From the NCBI GenBank assembly GCA_964647695.1, contig CAZYIS010000006.1, forward strand, positions 1 to 46,547: a stretch of DNA of 46,547 bases, in the 5' to 3' direction. This document shows, one piece after another, positions 14,867-23,722 of this stretch (position 1 is the first letter of the stretch; each line of letters opens with the position of its first letter). Made by a program: the position numbers and the translations under genes. Under the pieces are notes generated by a model, which ran no database searches, was not told where the DNA came from, and saw only the letters and a program-made list of their open reading frames with translations. This DNA comes from VGKP01 sp964647695 (GTDB taxonomy: Archaea; Nanobdellota; Nanobdellia; Pacearchaeales; GW2011-AR1).

Positions 14867-16249
14867 ATGTTAAAGTTGTTCAACACGTTGACTAGGAAAA
14901 AAGAAGAGTTTAAACCTATTAAGAAAGGAAATGTTGGAATGTACAGTTGTGGTCCAACGGTTTATTGGTATCAACATATAGGTAATATGAGGGCTTATTT
15001 GTTTGCAGATACACTGAAAAGAGTTCTTTTGTATAATAAGTATAAAGTTAAGCACGTAATTAATATTACCGATGTAGGCCACTTAACTTCAGATGCAGAT
15101 GAAGGAGAAGACAAAATGGAAAAAGCAGCGTCTAAGGAAGGAAGGTCCGCAAAAGAAATTGCAGAGTATTACTTTGATGCATTTCATAAGGATTTGAAAA
15201 AGTTAAATATTCTTGAACCTAGTAAATGGACTAAAGCAACAGAACATATTGAAGAACAGATTGAATTAATAAAAAAACTAGAAAAAAAAGGATATACCTA
15301 TTTAACAAATGATGGAATTTATTTTAATACTAAAAAATTTAAAGATTATTCTAAATTTGCAAGACTTAATATTGAAGGATTGGAAGCTGGAAAAAGAATA
15401 GATATTGGAGATAAAAAGAATAAAACTGATTTTGCACTTTGGAAATTTTCAGGACAGACAAAAAGACAACAGGAATGGGAAAGTCCTTGGGGTAAGGGAT
15501 TTCCCGGGTGGCATATTGAATGTAGTGCAATGTCTATGAAATATCTAGGAAAACATTTTGATATTCATACCGGAGGAATAGATCATATACCTATCCACCA
15601 TACCAATGAAATAGCTCAAAGTGAATGTGCCACAGGAGATAAATTTGTTAATTACTGGTTACATAATGATTTCCTATTGTTTAAAGGAGAAAAGGTATCC
15701 AAGAGCAAGGGCGGGCTGTATACCATATCAGAATTAGAAGAGCTGGGCTACAGAGCTGAACATTATAGATATTTATTTTTGTTAACTCAATATAATAGAC
15801 CATTGAACTTTACAATTGAAAATCTTGACGCGGCTAGAACGGCATTTGAAAGGATTAGAAGAAAAATAATTGAATTGAAAGAAATAAAGCTTAAAGGAAA
15901 TGATAAAACAAAGCAGTATGAAAAAGAATTCCTTGAATCAATAAATGATGATCTTAATACTCCTAGAGCTATTCAAGTATTTTTGAAAGTTGTGGATGAT
16001 TTTGACTTTGATTCCAAAAAGAAATTGAAACTTATTGAAAAATTTGATAGAGTATTGGGTTTGAATGTTAAAGAGATGAAAGAAGATAAATCTGCTATTC
16101 CAGAAGAAATTAAAAAAATAGCAGAAGCTAGAGAAAAATTAAGAAAGGAAAAGAATTGGGCCGAATCAGATATTCTTAGAAATCAATTGAAAGAATTCGG
16201 ATATAATGTTCTTGACACGGCTGAGGGTTATAAATTAGAAAAGATATAA
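14867..16249 (+). CDS. cysS: cysteinyl-tRNA synthetase
   Basis: Class I synthetase that charges tRNA-Cys; 460 residues. The zinc-binding C28 (MYSCGPT) is followed by the HIGN signature at 37-40. Further zinc ligands are the Cys in GWHIECSAM and the His in HHTNEIAQSE. The KVSKS loop is at 276-280. The helical-bundle and anticodon-binding part spans about 300-460. The N-terminal peptide extension of some archaeal enzymes is missing. A TATA-like box with CCTATAAAATAC sits just before the ATG. Confidence 0.97.
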   Translation: MLKLFNTLTRKKEEFKPIKKGNVGMYSCGPTVYWYQHIGNMRAYLFADTLKRVLLYNKYKVKHVINITDVGHLTSDADEGEDKMEKAASKEGRSAKEIAEYYFDAFHKDLKKLNILEPSKWTKATEHIEEQIELIKKLEKKGYTYLTNDGIYFNTKKFKDYSKFARLNIEGLEAGKRIDIGDKKNKTDFALWKFSGQTKRQQEWESPWGKGFPGWHIECSAMSMKYLGKHFDIHTGGIDHIPIHHTNEIAQSECATGDKFVNYWLHNDFLLFKGEKVSKSKGGLYTISELEELGYRAEHYRYLFLLTQYNRPLNFTIENLDAARTAFERIRRKIIELKEIKLKGNDKTKQYEKEFLESINDDLNTPRAIQVFLKVVDDFDFDSKKKLKLIEKFDRVLGLNVKEMKEDKSAIPEEIKKIAEAREKLRKEKNWAESDILRNQLKEFGYNVLDTAEGYKLEKI

Positions 16250-16297
16250 AATAAGTTTGATAGAAAAATTTAAAAGTTTTCTAAGATAATAGGTTAT

Positions 16298-16564
16298 ATG
16301 AGATTTTATAATCCCTTAACGGGCAAATTTGAAGGGCAATTTCCAGATTTTGTTGGACCTACGATGCTGATGGTGCCATCATTGATATTGGAAGATCCAG
16401 CCATAGGAATTATTTCAAAAAGAAGACAAAAAGAAATAGAAAGGAACTTTGTATTGAAAGAAAATAGTACATTAAATCTTCTGGGTAGTTATTGCCCAGC
16501 AGATAGGGAAAAAGGCAGAAGAGAGCTTGAAGGTCTTAGTATAGTTTATAGAACTAGAGGATAA
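16298..16564 (+). CDS. hypothetical protein, 88 aa
   Basis: Unknown small soluble protein. TATA-like AAATTTAAAAG about 30 bases upstream of the ATG. It ends just before the antisense tRNA-Ser gene. No recognised motif. Confidence 0.5.
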   Translation: MRFYNPLTGKFEGQFPDFVGPTMLMVPSLILEDPAIGIISKRRQKEIERNFVLKENSTLNLLGSYCPADREKGRRELEGLSIVYRTRG

Positions 16565-16577
16565 TTAAAATATAATA

Positions 16578-16659
16578 CGCCCAGACCAGGAATCGAACCT
16601 GGAGATCCTTGCGGAAACGAGTTTTCGAGACTCGCGCAGTACCACTGTGCCATCTGGGC
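16578..16659 (-). tRNA. tRNA-Ser(CGA), class II, no encoded CCA
   Basis: 82 nt. Acceptor GCCCAGA with TCTGGGC, discriminator G73 as expected for Ser, anticodon stem CGAGT/ACTCG with loop CTCGAAA, so the anticodon is CGA (reads UCG). Variable arm TCCGCAAGGA and T arm with TTCGATT. No intron. Confidence 0.95.
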
Positions 16660-16711
16660 TTAATGAATGGAAAAAAGAGCAATTTAAATACTATATGATT
16701 TAATTTTTACT

Positions 16712-16906
16712 ATGGCTGAGAAGAAATCAGGTAATGAAGAAGTAAAAATGTCTAAGGATGAACTAATAGGTTTTCATAAAGGTTCAGTAAACACTCTAGT
16801 GGCTGAGAGAAATGAACTGCTAAGAATTGTTCAGGTTACGGAAGGTCTTATTAGTGCACATATTTCTGAATTGGATAAATTGGGAATAAAGATTAATCAA
16901 AACTGA
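16712..16906 (+). CDS. small coiled-coil protein, 64 aa
   Basis: Short helical protein with a heptad-like stretch, KDELIGFHKGSVNTLVAERN followed by ELLRIVQVTEGLISAH. Such small proteins are seen in DPANN genomes without known function. A TATA-like TTTAAATA lies about 30 bases before the ATG. Confidence 0.6.
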   Translation: MAEKKSGNEEVKMSKDELIGFHKGSVNTLVAERNELLRIVQVTEGLISAHISELDKLGIKINQN

Positions 16907-16955
16907 TTGATTATTAATTCATAAGGCTTAAAAAGAGTTATCAACACTAACTGTT

Positions 16956-17621
16956 ATGAATGAAATGTATTTAGTACCTAGTTGGTTTTTTGGATTAGAT
17001 ATAGGAATGGAATTATTATTTGCCGTTATAACTATCTTAATATCAGTTATTGCATTTAAAATTTATTCTATGACTCAGGATAGAAAAGTTAAATTATTTG
17101 GTCTTGCATTCTTATTAATAGGTTTATCTTATATAGTTTGGGCAGGAATAAATCTATGGTTTACTCAAGTGATGGGAGATGAAATAAGAGAGTTAAGTAT
17201 TCAAAGCATAACTACTATAGGTTTATTGGGCTTTTATTCGTATATTGTTCTTTATATAAGTGGTTTGATAAATCTAGTCTCAACTACTTGTGAATCTTAC
17301 AAGGGTAGAGCATATTATTTGTTGTTTGGATTAAGTCTTTTGGTGGTGGTTTCAAGTCTTAATAAGTTAATTACATTCAGAATAGTTTCAGCATTCTTAT
17401 TATTTTTTGTAGCATACCATTATTTTGATGAGTGCATTATGAATAAAAATAAAAACAGAAAAGCAAATTACATTATGTTGGCAGTTTCTTTATTATTGAT
17501 AAGTAATATTGTGTTCATATTTGATTATTATTCCTATTACTCTTATGTAGTCGGGCACCTAATTGAATTATTTGCTTATTTATTGATGTTAATTTCTCTT
17601 ATTAAGAGTGTGAAAAAATGA
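16956..17621 (+). CDS. seven-TM membrane protein paired with winged-helix gene
   Basis: 221 residues with about seven hydrophobic helices, near 13-35, 46-66, 84-106, 118-133, 137-152, 168-190 and 197-217. No catalytic motif seen, but the N-out seven-helix layout resembles sensor-type membrane domains. Its stop overlaps the start of a winged-helix gene by four bases (ATGA), which points to a membrane sensor and DNA-binding effector pair. TATA-like box AGGCTTAAAAAG about 30 bases upstream. Confidence 0.7.
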   Translation: MNEMYLVPSWFFGLDIGMELLFAVITILISVIAFKIYSMTQDRKVKLFGLAFLLIGLSYIVWAGINLWFTQVMGDEIRELSIQSITTIGLLGFYSYIVLYISGLINLVSTTCESYKGRAYYLLFGLSLLVVVSSLNKLITFRIVSAFLLFFVAYHYFDECIMNKNKNRKANYIMLAVSLLLISNIVFIFDYYSYYSYVVGHLIELFAYLLMLISLIKSVKK

Positions 17622-17896
17622 GCAAAAAAAGAAATCGACTTGAAATAATAAAAGATATTTTAGAAGTTATTAAGAATAGAAGCGGAAAGGTTAAGCCAAC
17701 CCACATACTTTACAAATCTAATTTATCCCACCAGATGATGGAACAATATCTTTCGGAATTAATGGAAAAGGATTTCATTAGAGAGGGAAAATTGGGTAAT
17801 GGAAAAACCTATCTTATAACTGAAAAGGGTTTTAATTATCTTAATAAGTATAGGATGATTTCAGAGTTTACCGATTCCTTTGGTCTAAGCTCCTAA
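17618..17896 (+). CDS. winged-helix transcriptional regulator (COG3432-like)
   Basis: 92 residues. Winged helix: RLEIIKDILEVIKNRSGKVK, THILYKSNLSHQMMEQYLSE (recognition helix) and LMEKDFIREGKLGNGKTYLI (wing), then TEKGFNYLNKY. This is the archaeal COG3432/HTH_45 pattern. It overlaps the seven-TM gene and may act as its cytoplasmic effector. Confidence 0.85.
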   Translation: MSKKRNRLEIIKDILEVIKNRSGKVKPTHILYKSNLSHQMMEQYLSELMEKDFIREGKLGNGKTYLITEKGFNYLNKYRMISEFTDSFGLSS

Positions 17897-17910
17897 AAAC
17901 CTGTTTTTTG

Positions 17911-17952
17911 CTGTAATTATATAATAGTTACATACAGAAACGTTTATATACC
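17911..17952 (+). promoter_or_regulatory. promoter with inverted repeat upstream of the envelope gene cluster
   Basis: TTTATATACC at 17943-17952 is a strong TATA-like element. Immediately upstream, TGTAA (17912-17916) and TTACA (17928-17932) form an inverted repeat around 11 bases. A GAGGTGAT at 17982-17989 lies 14 bases before the ATG of the next gene. The position suits a repressor or activator, for example the winged-helix protein encoded just before (inference). Confidence 0.45.
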
Positions 17953-18003
17953 TTTTAGCCTATTTTTAGATGTGTATTATTGAGGTGATAACGAGATAAT
18001 AAC

Positions 18004-19695
18004 ATGGTAAAAACACCTCAAAAAGCTAGTAAAAGAGAATCACCTAAATTTCTGAAGGGAAAGTTTTATGGATTGTATCATAACTCGGGTTTTAAAATAG
18101 ATGATGAAAACCTATTGCATGAAGCAACCTATTTGGCTGGAATGGGTGGAAGCTATGAACAAAGAATTTCTAATTTGAAAGATTATGTTGAAATTGCAGC
18201 TACTAGTATTAGTGATAATGACCGAAAGTATTTGATTACCCTAGAAAATATGCTAAATGAAGGTCTAGAACAAAGAGCAAAAAAGACTAAAACTGATTTC
18301 TATAGAACTGCTAAAAAAGGCGTTGCTTTCCAAAGAGAGCTAGCTGGAGATTCATTGGAACTTCAGGGAATTATATATGAACCTAAATTTAAGGGAGTTT
18401 ATACTTCTGAAATGATTGAAGATAAAATAACTAGTGGGGCTACAGCTGGGAAAATTCCGACAAGACCTTTGGCTATAAATTCTGAACAAGTAATAAGTCC
18501 AATTGATGTAGCTTTGGCAATGAGAAATTACAATGATTTAGATACTACTAAAAAAAACTCTAGAAAAAATAAGTTTTTAACTAGTTTACTTGTGGCTGGA
18601 GCATTTTTAATTGGAACTACTCTTGGATGCCATTATGGGGCTAAGAATGATTCTGCTTCAGGTAACGATGCTAATAATATTTCATGTGTAAAACAAAATA
18701 AGGTTTTACCTGAACAATTAAGTTTAATTAAAATTATGGGAAATACTTCTGCTGTAGGATCTACAAATCAAGTAAATAGTTCTGAGAGTGAAATTAATCC
18801 TGCATTTAATTTATTTTATTCTTTGGCTGACAATCAGGCTAATTTGACTACTATGGCTGCTGGATTAAAGAATGAAAATAATCATTCTAATAATCTAGGC
18901 AAAAAGAGTTTAGTTGATAGAATAGGTAATGATGTGGATAAGTATAGAAAATATGCCTTGACCCAGGGTTCTAGAGAAATTCAGCCTAGTATGAAAATGG
19001 CAGGTAAGAATTTAATAGGATTTGTAGATAATAGTATTGAAGCATTGATATTTAGTTATGGGATAGATGGAGATAAGCAATTAAGAGAAGATGATTTTAG
19101 AATGGGTAAAGTTAGCAAGAATTGGGCTAAAAGCGTTGGAGGCTTCTTCAGAAGAATAGGAGGACCAATAACCGATAGAGAATCCTATCATGGATTAAAC
19201 CCAGTTACTGGAACTATTAATTATTTAGGAAGATTGATTGGGGGAGCAACTAAAGTCGCTAAGGACTCGATTAATGTGGCAACACTGGGATTAGGAAATA
19301 ATATTATTGAACCTACCTTGAATGCTGGAAAGAATGTGGTTGAATCAACTAAATATGTTGGCCAGGCCGGATTGAATGTTATGAGACTGCCTGCAAAGAA
19401 TAATGAAACCTATAATCGAATATTGGATTGGCCTATGATGGTTCCATTGGAATGGGCATCCAATGTACTTGAAATGGAAGGATTTAGCAATACGGAAAAT
19501 ACATTACAATCAGTTAAAGATAAGGGAAATACTGGAGTAATTCTTGAATTTGGAGGAGATGCATTTCTATTGGGCAAGGCAATTGACAAATTAAGTTCAG
19601 ATGGAAAGAGTGGAGGAAATAACGGAGGATCTGATGGAGGCGATGGTGGAGGAGTAAGTGGTGGAGATGTGGGTGGAACTGGTGGAGCACATTAA
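18004..19695 (+). CDS. large single-TM protein with glycine-rich tail, 563 aa
   Basis: Not recognised. About 190 soluble residues, one clear TM helix at roughly 196-214 (SLLVAGAFLIGTTLG, followed by Cys), then 330 residues with repeated short helical units, and a Gly-rich end (GGNNGGSDGGDGGGVSGGD). No signal peptide, so the N-terminal part is probably cytoplasmic and the rest outside. One base separates it from the downstream surface protein gene, so the two likely form an operon, possibly building an envelope structure. Confidence 0.65.
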   Translation: MVKTPQKASKRESPKFLKGKFYGLYHNSGFKIDDENLLHEATYLAGMGGSYEQRISNLKDYVEIAATSISDNDRKYLITLENMLNEGLEQRAKKTKTDFYRTAKKGVAFQRELAGDSLELQGIIYEPKFKGVYTSEMIEDKITSGATAGKIPTRPLAINSEQVISPIDVALAMRNYNDLDTTKKNSRKNKFLTSLLVAGAFLIGTTLGCHYGAKNDSASGNDANNISCVKQNKVLPEQLSLIKIMGNTSAVGSTNQVNSSESEINPAFNLFYSLADNQANLTTMAAGLKNENNHSNNLGKKSLVDRIGNDVDKYRKYALTQGSREIQPSMKMAGKNLIGFVDNSIEALIFSYGIDGDKQLREDDFRMGKVSKNWAKSVGGFFRRIGGPITDRESYHGLNPVTGTINYLGRLIGGATKVAKDSINVATLGLGNNIIEPTLNAGKNVVESTKYVGQAGLNVMRLPAKNNETYNRILDWPMMVPLEWASNVLEMEGFSNTENTLQSVKDKGNTGVILEFGGDAFLLGKAIDKLSSDGKSGGNNGGSDGGDGGGVSGGDVGGTGGAH

Positions 19696-19696
19696 T

Positions 19697-21505
19697 ATGA
19701 ATTTAAACAAAACATTATTATTAATTTTTATGGGGATTTTTTTATTAACTTCTCTAGTAAGTGCAGACGTAAATCAGGTTAATAATGCGCATTATGCAAT
19801 TCTTGAAAATAATAACTCATTGACTGTGATTAGTACAATAAATAATTTTAATGTTCTGGGATTTGTTTGTTCAGATGCTAATTGTAATGCTGTTTCTGGA
19901 ACACTTTGGAATGGAAATACATTAAATTCTGGATCAAACACACAGATTAGCCTAACCTATCCGACCACATTACAACAAAGTGGATATGGAATTTATTATT
20001 TTAAAAGTGGATATATCCCCTATGAAGTTAAATCAACCTGGGCTGGAACTGGAAATGCTCCGGCAAGAGATGTTTATTTAACAAAATCAAGAAATTGTCA
20101 AATTCCAATCAATCATTTGATAATCACCAATAATGGAAATAATATTACAGTTAATGTAACTCTGGATTCTAGTGTTACTTCTCCATTGAATAATGCTGGA
20201 CCTTTGAATTATATTCCTAGTGCTATAGCAAGTTATTATTCGGTAGATTCAACCCTAGATTTTAGATTTATTGGACCAGACAATGTAAGTATAACTAAAA
20301 ATGTTAACTTGCCATTCTCCACAACTAAGGATGTATCGGCTTCGGTAACTAATCTCGCTGCTGGAAACTATAGAATTGAAGTTGAATCCAATACCAATGA
20401 TTCTAAGTGTTTGAATTCAATTTCTAATTTACTTAACAGCAATATTATTATTGCTGATAATAGAACAAATGCCACTTTACCTTTAATTGGAATTGTGAGT
20501 CCACAGCCAATAGCTTATAATTATAGCAATATTCTGATTAATTTAACTGCGATAAATGCCACCAATGTTTGGTATGGTATAAATGGTGTTAATTATACCT
20601 ATACAAATCCAGTTTACTTTAACTTCTCTCAGGGAAATAACACCTTGACTGCCTATGCAATGAATAATGTTACCACAGCCCATACTTCAGTAACATTTAA
20701 TGTTAATAATTCTAATAATCAAACTAATAATACTAATATGAGCATTCCATTTATTAGAATAAACAGCCCAGTAAATACATTTTATGCCAATAATAGTATT
20801 TTGCTAAATATAACTGCAGTAAATGCAACCAATGTTTGGTATAATTATAATGGTGGAATTAATGTTAGTTATACCGTTCCAGTTAATATTTCATTTAACA
20901 ACGGATCCAATATGCTGCATGCTTTTGCCAATAATAGTGCTGGAATAAATTCAACTATGGTTATGTTCTATGTTAATGCTAGTGGTATGAATAATACAAA
21001 TGACACAACTGCTCCAGGGATCATTACTGGATTACATGTACAAAATTTAGGAAGAAATTATATCTATTGGATTTGGAATAACCCTAGTGATTCAGATTTT
21101 GCCCATAATATAATATTCATTGATGGAGTTAATGTTCTTAATAGCACTAATAATTTCTATAATTTAACTGGGCTTGGAGCTGGAACTACCCATACCATAG
21201 GAGTTGAAACTGTTGACTTTAGTGGCAATAGAAACACTAGCAGAGTAAATAACACAGCCACAACTAATTCTAATGGAAATAATGGTGGAGGAAGTAGCAG
21301 TGGAGGAAATAGACACAATAGCACACTACTTGGACCGTATATTCCTTCAGGATCCAATTTAACCATAGGTTCGACTGATGATAATATTACTATGAATAAT
21401 AATTCGCAGACAGAAGCAGATTATTCTTGGCTATTGGCCATGCTAATGATTTTAATATTGATCCTATTATTATTGATTATTTACGCTTTGACCAGAAAGA
21501 AATAA
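19697..21505 (+). CDS. Asn-rich secreted surface protein with Ig-like and fibronectin III-like domains
   Basis: 602 residues from ATG 19697. Signal peptide 1-23 (LLLIFMGIFLLTSLVSA), a beta-rich N-terminal half, then two tandem Ig-like repeats that share INLTAINATNVWY and LNITAVNATNVWY, then a fibronectin III-like domain (TAPGIITGLHVQNLG, YWIWNNPSDSDFAHN), a Gly/Ser linker, and a C-terminal TM helix followed by RKK. Dozens of N-x-S/T sequons suggest heavy N-glycosylation. It resembles archaeal S-layer-like or adhesive proteins, which are anchored by the C-terminal helix. Confidence 0.8.
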   Translation: MNLNKTLLLIFMGIFLLTSLVSADVNQVNNAHYAILENNNSLTVISTINNFNVLGFVCSDANCNAVSGTLWNGNTLNSGSNTQISLTYPTTLQQSGYGIYYFKSGYIPYEVKSTWAGTGNAPARDVYLTKSRNCQIPINHLIITNNGNNITVNVTLDSSVTSPLNNAGPLNYIPSAIASYYSVDSTLDFRFIGPDNVSITKNVNLPFSTTKDVSASVTNLAAGNYRIEVESNTNDSKCLNSISNLLNSNIIIADNRTNATLPLIGIVSPQPIAYNYSNILINLTAINATNVWYGINGVNYTYTNPVYFNFSQGNNTLTAYAMNNVTTAHTSVTFNVNNSNNQTNNTNMSIPFIRINSPVNTFYANNSILLNITAVNATNVWYNYNGGINVSYTVPVNISFNNGSNMLHAFANNSAGINSTMVMFYVNASGMNNTNDTTAPGIITGLHVQNLGRNYIYWIWNNPSDSDFAHNIIFIDGVNVLNSTNNFYNLTGLGAGTTHTIGVETVDFSGNRNTSRVNNTATTNSNGNNGGGSSSGGNRHNSTLLGPYIPSGSNLTIGSTDDNITMNNNSQTEADYSWLLAMLMILILILLLLIIYALTRKK

Positions 21506-21534
21506 TATTTATACTGATTTAAATTGATTTTATT

Positions 21535-21945
21535 ATGAATCTAAAAAATTATTTTAAAAGATTTATTAAATATGTTACTGCTGGAACTTTTTCTTTAATT
21601 TTAGATTTAAGTTTTCTATGGTTATTCGTTGATAAAATAGGGATTAATTATCTTTATGCAACCGCCCTTGCATTTTTGTTAGCTACTTCAATTAATTATT
21701 ATATTAATAGAAATTGGAGTTTTGCCGATAGTTCGGTTAGAATGGTTAAAAGTTATGTTGCCTATATGGGTGTGGCAGCTACGGGTCTTTTGATAATTCT
21801 AGTATCCATGACTCTTCTGGTTCAATTTCTGAATATGCAATATTTTTTAGCTAGAGTGAGTATAGGGCTAGTAATTGGAGTTATTAATTATCTAGTTAAT
21901 CACATATTCACATTTGAAATTCCATTTTTTGAAAAAAGTAAATAA
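21535..21945 (+). CDS. GtrA-like membrane protein
   Basis: 136 residues with four TM helices and the GtrA pattern: FIKYVTAGTFSLILDLSFLW, ATALAFLLATSINYYINRNW and a final VIGVINYLVNHIFTFE. GtrA proteins help flip lipid-linked sugars across membranes. Located just after a heavily sequon-bearing surface protein gene, it may supply sugar for envelope glycosylation (inference). Confidence 0.88.
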   Translation: MNLKNYFKRFIKYVTAGTFSLILDLSFLWLFVDKIGINYLYATALAFLLATSINYYINRNWSFADSSVRMVKSYVAYMGVAATGLLIILVSMTLLVQFLNMQYFLARVSIGLVIGVINYLVNHIFTFEIPFFEKSK

Positions 21946-21949
21946 AAAA

Positions 21950-22031
21950 CGCCCAAACCAGGAATCGAACCTGGGGATCCTTACGGAAACGTGATTTCCA
22001 GTCACGCGCAATACCATTATGCGATTTGGGC
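21950..22031 (-). tRNA. tRNA-Ser(GGA), class II, no encoded CCA
   Basis: 82 nt. Acceptor GCCCAAA with TTTGGGC, discriminator G73, anticodon stem CGTGA/TCACG with loop CTGGAAA, anticodon GGA (reads UCC and UCU). Variable arm TCCGTAAGGA. No intron. It directly precedes, in the same orientation, a LAGLIDADG endonuclease gene. Confidence 0.95.
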
Positions 22032-22056
22032 CTATAAAACTAATCAAATAAATGAA

Positions 22057-22737
22057 TTATAAACCTAACGATTCTTTAAGTCTTTGAGTTTTTCTTGCAT
22101 GCCAAAAACCTATTTTTTTAAAATATATTTCTCTTGATTTTCTTTCAGTTATGAATAACATACCTACTTTCGAATGATTTTTATTTTTAGGCATATATTC
22201 GTAATAATTACTTTTTATATTGAAATGAGAAAGTAAAGTTTTGACTCTTTTAATTGATTTTATATTGACACTTTGAATTTTTATAACTTTATCGCCTACA
22301 TATCCTTCTGCAGAAAAATATGCCCTCAACCAATTTTCTATGGCTCCATCAATCTTAAATAACTTATTTGGAAATTCCCAAGTGTATATCCCGAATTTTG
22401 ACTCTTTTAATAAATCAAGAACTATGAATTTTTGACTTAGTCTAGGAACATACATATTGTCTCTAAAGCCTATTGAAGGAGTCTTTTTATATAATTTTTC
22501 TATAAAATCGACGTATGTTTTAAGCATTTCTTTATCATCAGCAAAAAAGTCTAATTGATAATGACTAAAATTTTCACCTTTTGATTTTCTAATCTGTAAA
22601 CTTCCATCTCCAGCTATAAAACCACAAAGAGCAGATTTTATTATTAATGAATTTGCGTCAAAAGGTATTTGTGATGTTTTTTCTGAAAATGAGTTATGCC
22701 ATCTTTTCAATGCAGAATATTTTATTAGATTTACCAT
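22057..22737 (-). CDS. free-standing LAGLIDADG homing endonuclease
   Basis: 226 residues with two LAGLIDADG-type helices, LCGFIAGDGSL near residue 37 and LRAYFSAEGYV near residue 138, each ending in an acidic residue (D and E) that would bind the catalytic metal. A two-repeat monomer of this size makes a single-chain enzyme cutting a long asymmetric site. It is not inside an intron or intein: the tRNA-Ser gene 26 bases downstream is intact. Probable intergenic mobile element or relic. AT-rich like the surroundings. Confidence 0.85.
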   Translation of the reverse strand: MVNLIKYSALKRWHNSFSEKTSQIPFDANSLIIKSALCGFIAGDGSLQIRKSKGENFSHYQLDFFADDKEMLKTYVDFIEKLYKKTPSIGFRDNMYVPRLSQKFIVLDLLKESKFGIYTWEFPNKLFKIDGAIENWLRAYFSAEGYVGDKVIKIQSVNIKSIKRVKTLLSHFNIKSNYYEYMPKNKNHSKVGMLFITERKSREIYFKKIGFWHARKTQRLKESLGL

Positions 22738-22836
22738 AATAATATAAATACTCGTCTTTTTTATATTTTTCTATTAGTGCGCAGTAATATTAACGAATAT
22801 GAGAAATAAAGGCTTTTAAGGGTTTTGATTGTAGAG

Positions 22837-23046
22837 TTACTTAGGGCGAGAATACTCCCGGGTATTGAGTTGCATGAATGTTCTCGTAATANNNNNNNNN
22901 NNNNNNNNNNNNNNNNNNNNNNNNNNNNNNNNNNNNNNNNNNNNNNNNNNNNNNNNNNNNNNNNNNNNNNNNNNNNNNNNNNNNNNNNNNNTTACTTAGG
23001 GCGAGAATACTCCCGGGTATTGAGTTGCATGAATGTTCTCGTAATA
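22837..23046. other. 100-N scaffold gap with 55-bp identical flanks
   Basis: Bases 22837-22891 are repeated exactly at 22992-23046 on the other side of 100 Ns. Fifty-five bases matches a common de Bruijn k-mer length, so the contig ends overlap and the gap is an artefact. Collapsing leaves the dTMP kinase stop codon (TTA on plus at 22992) and a short intergenic stretch to the endonuclease gene. Nothing else is seen in the 255-base interval. Confidence 0.85.
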
Positions 23047-23672
23047 TCCCTAATCTGGGTTTGCATTCCTTCTAGATGGCCATGTAGATAGGGAATCACT
23101 TTTATTCTATAGGGTTCAGATTTTGCTATTTCATTAAATGCGACATAAACGCTTTCGAAAAATTTACGATCTGCTTCTTCGAATCTGTCTCTTACAAACG
23201 GTAAACTTGCTGCTCTTAATTTTCTATTTTCCTCACTTTGTTGTGGATTAATATTAATTAGAAAAGTTAAATCAGGTCTCGTGTCCCCAACTGAGAAATC
23301 AATTACATTTTTAACCTTGTTTAGATCTAAACCTCGGCCATAGCCTTGATAAGCCATAGAAGAATCATAAAATCTATCACTAAGAACTATTTTTCCCTCC
23401 TGGAGCGCAGGACGAATTATTTCTCTGACCAATTGGGCTCTACTGGCATTCATTAGCAAAAGTTCAGTTTCGGGCACCATTGCAGCATTTACATTAGAAT
23501 GTTTCAATGTATGCCTAATCTCTTCACCTATGGGCGTTCCCCCAGGTTCTCGGAGAGTTAGAACAGAATAATTTAAACCAGATAAATAATCGGCCAATAG
23601 TTTAATTTGGGTTGACTTTCCAGCACCTTCTCCACCTTCAAAAGTAAAGAATGCTCCTCTTTCGATTTCCAT
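22992..23672 (-). CDS. tmk: dTMP kinase
   Basis: Phosphorylates dTMP to dTDP; 226 residues. P-loop EGGEGAGKST at 12-21, LREPGGTPIGEEIR (DR-type substrate loop), RAQLVREIIRPAL, SDRFYDSSMAYQGYGRGLDL, and a C-terminal LID region around RKLRAASLPFVRDRFEEADR. It is the bacterial-type enzyme found in many archaea. Its stop falls inside the 55-base repeat at the scaffold gap, so the very C-terminus rests on a joined region. Confidence 0.95.
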   Translation of the reverse strand: MEIERGAFFTFEGGEGAGKSTQIKLLADYLSGLNYSVLTLREPGGTPIGEEIRHTLKHSNVNAAMVPETELLLMNASRAQLVREIIRPALQEGKIVLSDRFYDSSMAYQGYGRGLDLNKVKNVIDFSVGDTRPDLTFLININPQQSEENRKLRAASLPFVRDRFEEADRKFFESVYVAFNEIAKSEPYRIKVIPYLHGHLEGMQTQIRDITRTFMQLNTREYSRPK

Positions 23673-23722
23673 GAATTTTATTAAATTTGAATATTATAAA
23701 GGATTGTTATGATTGAAAGCAA

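Noticed and set aside
22825..23091. Open reading frame spanning the N gap on the plus strand
   Set aside because: Its middle is unknown bases, both ends derive from the duplicated 55-bp flank, and it is antisense to dTMP kinase.
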